Shown: piece after piece, positions 60,112 to 64,000 of the stretch | Position numbering within the stretch: position 1 is the stretch's first letter | Layout of the letters: the number at the start of each line of letters is the position of its first letter | Source of the DNA: Ostrinia nubilalis | Lineage: Eukaryota > Arthropoda > Insecta > Lepidoptera > Crambidae | Assembly: GCF_963855985.1 (NCBI RefSeq) | Contig: NC_087105.1 | Span: 9,054,501-9,118,500, forward strand | Length of the DNA: 64,000 nucleotides | Direction of reading: 5' to 3' | Notes under the pieces: model-generated | What the model saw: only the letters and a program-made list of their open reading frames with translations | Told to the model about the DNA's origin: nothing | Databases searched by the model: none | Translations under genes and position numbers: made by a program

Positions 60112-62967
60112 ATGTGTGGCGTGACCTCAAAAAAGGACGAATTTGATCTGTATCTGGAGACTCTTAACACTTCAATTATGCCACGATATGTATGTGTTAC
60201 TGAGCACTTTTTAAATGACAAAAATATAAATTTATTTAACTTGAACCAGTATGGAATTATTTCCTATAATACTAGATCAAATAAAATTAGAGGAGGAAGT
60301 CTTGTGTTAGGTCTTAGGAATTGTAATTTTGTGGAATTGTCATATTGTAAAAAAATGTACAAAACCTCCTATTTTGAAGTATGTGGAATTAGAGATGTAG
60401 AGACTGCACTGAATGTCATCTGCATTTATAGGAATCCGTTAGATAAGTACTTTAATCTTTTTATTGAACAAATGGAAATGTTATTAGAATATAATTTCAA
60501 TAAGAAATGTTTGATTTGTGGCGATTTTAACGTTGATTTGTTGAAGGACTCAAGTCAGAGATCTGAGTTTTTGTCTTTGTTGAAGTGTTACAATTTTAAA
60601 CCGCTTATATCGTCAGTGACATATGTTAAAGGTAGTGCTCAATCATGTTTGGACAACTTTTTGACAAATCTTCCCGATACTTTTATTAATGACACTAAGG
60701 TGGATCACAATGGTCTATCTGATGGTCATGCGGCTATAATGTGCAGATTTTCTCTACCGTTTCAGGGTCACAAGCAAGATAATAATGTAGTTTTATTAAA
60801 GAAACAAAGAGTATTTAACGACGCAAATAATAACAAATTTAGGGAATACATGCTCAAATATGACTGGAACGAATATGGAATAAATAGCTTTTTGAAAAAT
60901 CTTAATACAGTTTTTGTAAATTCCTACCAAATAAAAACAAAAAAAATTAAAGTGAATTGTAAACAATCTTTGAAGTGGGTTACTAGGGGGATAAAAACGT
61001 CAAGCAAGATGAAACGCTTTTTAACACTGGCAAATACATCAGTTGCTGACAATACGTTGCTAGAGTATAAAAAAAAATATGTGCGTATTTATAGGAAAGT
61101 GATTAGAACAGCGAAAAAAAAGGCTGTTCAGTATGAAATTGAGAGATGTAAGAACTCAGCTAAAGCAATATGGAACACTGTAAACATCAATAGAAACCAC
61201 ATTGGTAATGTTGATAAACTTAAAATTATTCTAAAGAAAAACAATAAAATAATTCATGATCCTCAAATAATTACAGATATTTTTACAAATCAATTTAATC
61301 ATAGCAATTCACTGACTACTGGTAGTTTAAATTTATCGAAGGAATATCTTGAACGTATCTGTCTACCATGTCCTAATGAAATGACTTGGGACAATATTAC
61401 ACCCTATGAAATCACTAAAATTGTAAATAAGATGGAAGACAAAAAATCGTGTGGTTGGGATAACATTCCAATTTCAGTTTTTAAAAGAAACATTGATTTA
61501 TGGGCTTATCCTTTGGCTAGATTTTTTAACCAATGTTATGAACAGGAAATTTTTCCAGAACAACTAAAAATTGCAAAGGTCATTCCAGTTTACAAGAAAG
61601 GCTCTAGAACAGACCCGGGAAATTACAGACCAATTTCTCTACTGCCAATTCTTTCAAAAATATTTGAAACTATAATAAAAACCAGGCTAGTAAGACATCT
61701 TTGTATTAATAACATACTAAGTAAACGTCAATATGGATACCAGAATAATATTGGGGCTATAGACGCGGTGGACACATTGGTTGATGATATCCTATCTAAA
61801 TTAAATGAAAAAAAACGGGTAGCTGGTTTATTTCTGGACTTGAGCTCTGCTTTCGACACGTTGGACCACCAAATTTTAATGCTAAAACTAGAACATTATG
61901 GAATAAGAAAAAAAGTATTTCTACTTTTAGAGTCTTATTTGAGAAATAGATATCAATATATTGAGATAAAGGGTGCGGTGGATGGATGCGAGAAGATATT
62001 TAAGTCGTCATTTTTTCAAATAAAAAGAGGCGTTCCTCAGGGATCAATTCTAGGACCGATTTTATTTATAATTTTTATGAATGATTTGATACCGTTTATG
62101 TACGACTTAATACCAGATATTGAACTTGTAGTATTTGCTGACGACACTAATGCAGTTCTAAATGCGAAAAACATGAGCGAACTTAATACTAAAGTAAACA
62201 ATGCGTTGGCTCTGTTTGACAAGTGGTTTGAAGTAAACAATCTGAAACTTAACGTGGGGAAGACCAAAGCTGTTCTCTTTAAATCCACATCAAGGACAAG
62301 AGATACATTAGAAGTCAAGATGAAGGATGACTGCATCTCTGGAGTAGACACTGTTAAGTTTCTTGGTATTCACATAGACTCTTCTCTCAACTGGAAGGTA
62401 GAGGTGAATTGCTTGGAAAGCAAAATCTCCTCTTCATGCTATGCTCTGCGCAGTTTAAGAGAGGAGTTAACTTTAAGCCAATTAAAAATAGTATATTACG
62501 CGCTAATCGAATCACGCTTGAGATATAGTATTAAGTTTTGGGGAAATAGCTATAGATACAATATAAAAAAAGCTTTCATTATTCAAAAAAGGGCAATTAG
62601 AACAATGGTGCGCATAAGTCAGCAGCAGTCGTGTCGAGAATATTTCAAAAATCTTAACATTTTAACAGTGCCATGTCTGTATATACTAGTCCTTCTTACT
62701 GACCTTGTCAAGCATCCAGACAGATATGAATCCGTGGAGGAGAGAGTCACGCGTCATGACACTAGGCGAGGGAATATTTTAAATCACTTACACCCAAAAT
62801 TAGAGATAGTCAAGCACAGTGTAAGCTACCAAGCGGTTAGACTCTTCAACAAATTGCCAAATAATTTAAAGAAAATAAATAATGTTAATATATTTAAAAA
62901 AGGATTGAGGGCTTACCTGCTGGATAATAGTTTTTATAGTGTGGAGGATTTTTGTAAAATGGTCTAA
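60112..62967 (+). CDS. LINE ORF2: AP-like endonuclease and reverse transcriptase
   Basis: The frame is open from 59965 to 62967, but the first ATG is at 60112, inside the conserved start of the endonuclease (YHQNMCGVTSKK, where the Asn just before this Met is normally catalytic). An ATG start would therefore lose a catalytic residue, and translation is more likely coupled to ORF1. Endonuclease blocks: VCVTEHFLND, LICGDFNVDLLKD, LSDGHAAI. RT blocks: NYRPISLLPILSKIFE, AGLFLDLSSAFDTLDH (box A), RGVPQGSILGPILFIIF, VVFADDTNAVL (box C, about 62128-62160), NLKLNVGKTK, VKFLGIHID, then IQKRAIRTM and LFNKLPNNLK. All catalytic Asp residues are present. Length and order are as usual for Jockey/CR1-type ORF2. 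Confidence 0.9.
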   Translation: MCGVTSKKDEFDLYLETLNTSIMPRYVCVTEHFLNDKNINLFNLNQYGIISYNTRSNKIRGGSLVLGLRNCNFVELSYCKKMYKTSYFEVCGIRDVETALNVICIYRNPLDKYFNLFIEQMEMLLEYNFNKKCLICGDFNVDLLKDSSQRSEFLSLLKCYNFKPLISSVTYVKGSAQSCLDNFLTNLPDTFINDTKVDHNGLSDGHAAIMCRFSLPFQGHKQDNNVVLLKKQRVFNDANNNKFREYMLKYDWNEYGINSFLKNLNTVFVNSYQIKTKKIKVNCKQSLKWVTRGIKTSSKMKRFLTLANTSVADNTLLEYKKKYVRIYRKVIRTAKKKAVQYEIERCKNSAKAIWNTVNINRNHIGNVDKLKIILKKNNKIIHDPQIITDIFTNQFNHSNSLTTGSLNLSKEYLERICLPCPNEMTWDNITPYEITKIVNKMEDKKSCGWDNIPISVFKRNIDLWAYPLARFFNQCYEQEIFPEQLKIAKVIPVYKKGSRTDPGNYRPISLLPILSKIFETIIKTRLVRHLCINNILSKRQYGYQNNIGAIDAVDTLVDDILSKLNEKKRVAGLFLDLSSAFDTLDHQILMLKLEHYGIRKKVFLLLESYLRNRYQYIEIKGAVDGCEKIFKSSFFQIKRGVPQGSILGPILFIIFMNDLIPFMYDLIPDIELVVFADDTNAVLNAKNMSELNTKVNNALALFDKWFEVNNLKLNVGKTKAVLFKSTSRTRDTLEVKMKDDCISGVDTVKFLGIHIDSSLNWKVEVNCLESKISSSCYALRSLREELTLSQLKIVYYALIESRLRYSIKFWGNSYRYNIKKAFIIQKRAIRTMVRISQQQSCREYFKNLNILTVPCLYILVLLTDLVKHPDRYESVEERVTRHDTRRGNILNHLHPKLEIVKHSVSYQAVRLFNKLPNNLKKINNVNIFKKGLRAYLLDNSFYSVEDFCKMV

Positions 62968-64000
62968 CTTTAATTTGACATATTTTATTAATTTATTGTT
63001 GTGACATTATTGAATTTAATTTGAATTTAATGTGAACTAGATTTAACTAAAAAACAAAATGTGACATGTATAAGATAATATTTTTGATTGTTTTTTTTTT
63101 ATTTGCAAGTATAATATTGCTATTAATTATTGACATGGTTAATTTTGACATTGGTATAGATTCTGATTAATTGTAATTTTGCATGCTTATTTATTATGCT
63201 TATTTTATTTTATTATTGTACCTATTTCCAACACAATGTAATATTGTTTTTAAATGGAATAAACTTATGACTTATGACTTATGTAATGAAAAATAACAAT
63301 AAAATATTTTGATTACCACGTTATCGCAAAATCTACCACCAAGATTTTGCGGATACACTATAAAAGTCCAGCTACCTGTCTAAGATCAACGTACGCGTGA
63401 CACATGTCAGCAGAGCACCGAGCGACGTGACCTCACTCTGGAACGCCTCGAGGCGGACTGAATTTGAACGATTCGTGCGCGGCGATTTATAGTACTTTTC
63501 AAATACTCATAGAAAAAAAATTCCAATTAATTATTTTAAATTTCAAAGTAAATATTTTAGATAAGATATTCTTCTATAATATGAAGCTATTTTTGTGTTG
63601 AATAAAGGAAGAATATTGGTGAAAAAATCACTTTGATTTTTGGGTATTTCACGTTCTTTTAATTTGAGATTTCTTATTGTAAAATGCTTAAATCTAAAAA
63701 TTTTCTCAGATAACTATTTGCCCAAGGATCTATGCTATAGGATATAAATGTTTGTTAAATCGTTTTCACAGTATTTTTATACAAATTTCAGCTTTTAAAC
63801 TGACGCTAAAGTGGAAATTTACAAAACCTGTGTGGACTTATCTTGATAGAATTCTTAAATACTAAACTAATCGCAATATTTTCTCAATTAACTATTTAGA
63901 CGACGAAATTGCCTAACTATTTATGCCTATAACATATTTGTAATATTACTGGTTAATGATTGTAACGAGTTGAAAAAGTACTGTTTTTGCGCCAAACGGC

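Larger units (their letters stand above)
58000..63290 (+). mobile_element. Near-complete two-ORF LINE of the CR1 group
   Basis: A 5' region of roughly 0.5 kb, including GACGACAGATGGCGCCAC near 58030, precedes two intact overlapping-frame ORFs. A 320-base 3' UTR follows, with AATAAA at 63258 and the terminal repeat ACTTATG x3 (63263-63283). Short tandem repeats at the 3' end instead of poly(A), and an ORF1 with a PHD finger, point to the CR1 group. Exact ends and target duplication could not be fixed. A tRNA-like TGGCTAAACGG...GCGGGTTCGCGTCCC stretch lies at 58488-58540, just before ORF1. With both ORFs open it may be recently active. Confidence 0.85.
31588..64000 (+). other. Presumed downstream pellino intron or distal sequence
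   Basis: No later pellino exon (rest of the FHA-like domain, RING-like cysteine/histidine region) was recognised. The stretch is dominated by mobile elements. Stretches where I see no gene or clear repeat are about 32.4-35.2, 36.8-37.3, 37.9-39.0, 40.2-42.2, 42.4-44.1, 46.7-47.7, 49.0-51.4 and 63.3-64.0 kb. If pellino continues beyond the window, this intron exceeds 32 kb. Confidence 0.45.

Overview
This is a window of animal nuclear DNA that I read as lepidopteran (moth or butterfly). The support is the AT-rich composition, spliced exons, RTE retrotransposon 3' ends with ATG/CAT-repeat tails, a Helitron family of a kind common in Lepidoptera, and two exons of the insect innate-immunity gene pellino. 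The assignment is an inference from sequence style; no database was searched. Nothing bacterial or viral was seen: no operons, CRISPR arrays or prophage.

Layout. 0-2.1 kb: RTE fragments, an inverted homologous pair and a diverged tandem duplication. 2.1-7.3 kb: an intact hAT-type transposase gene (predicted 846 aa, two coding exons plus a probable non-coding 5' exon). Its 5' region is split by a hAT-type MITE with a perfect 8-bp target duplication, its first intron holds a 451-bp MITE with 26-bp terminal repeats, and its second intron holds RTE debris. 7.6-8.5 kb: a 178-bp satellite-like tandem repeat and two adjacent perfect hairpins. 10.3-15 kb: a hAT-like element interrupted by an RTE insertion, a 153-bp-arm inverted repeat, and a 1.4-kb non-autonomous element carrying seven copies of a 14-mer. 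15.5-31.6 kb: two coding exons of pellino on the + strand, separated by a 15.7-kb intron. From 31.6 kb to the window end no further pellino exon was recognised, so this is probably one very long intron. It holds a 5'-truncated LINE (35.3-36.7 kb), several MITEs, a Helitron nested inside a LINE-like repeat (47.8-48.2 kb), a 1.28-kb element with 24-bp terminal repeats (51.5-52.8 kb), a 240-bp-arm inverted repeat (54.1-54.9 kb), R1-like debris and a near-complete two-ORF CR1-group LINE (58-63.3 kb).

How the parts relate. The only recognisable host protein-coding sequence is pellino. The hAT gene could be a transposon or a captured gene: it has an intact reading frame, a good 5' splice donor and a poly(A) signal, and a hAT-like right end, but I see no matching left end. 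Many non-autonomous elements are delimited to the base by terminal inverted repeats and target duplications, so this window is a useful record of insertions. Five of them carry private arrays of a short repeated motif, which is the least explained structure here. Perfect short-loop hairpins and two near-perfect long inverted repeats are also notable.
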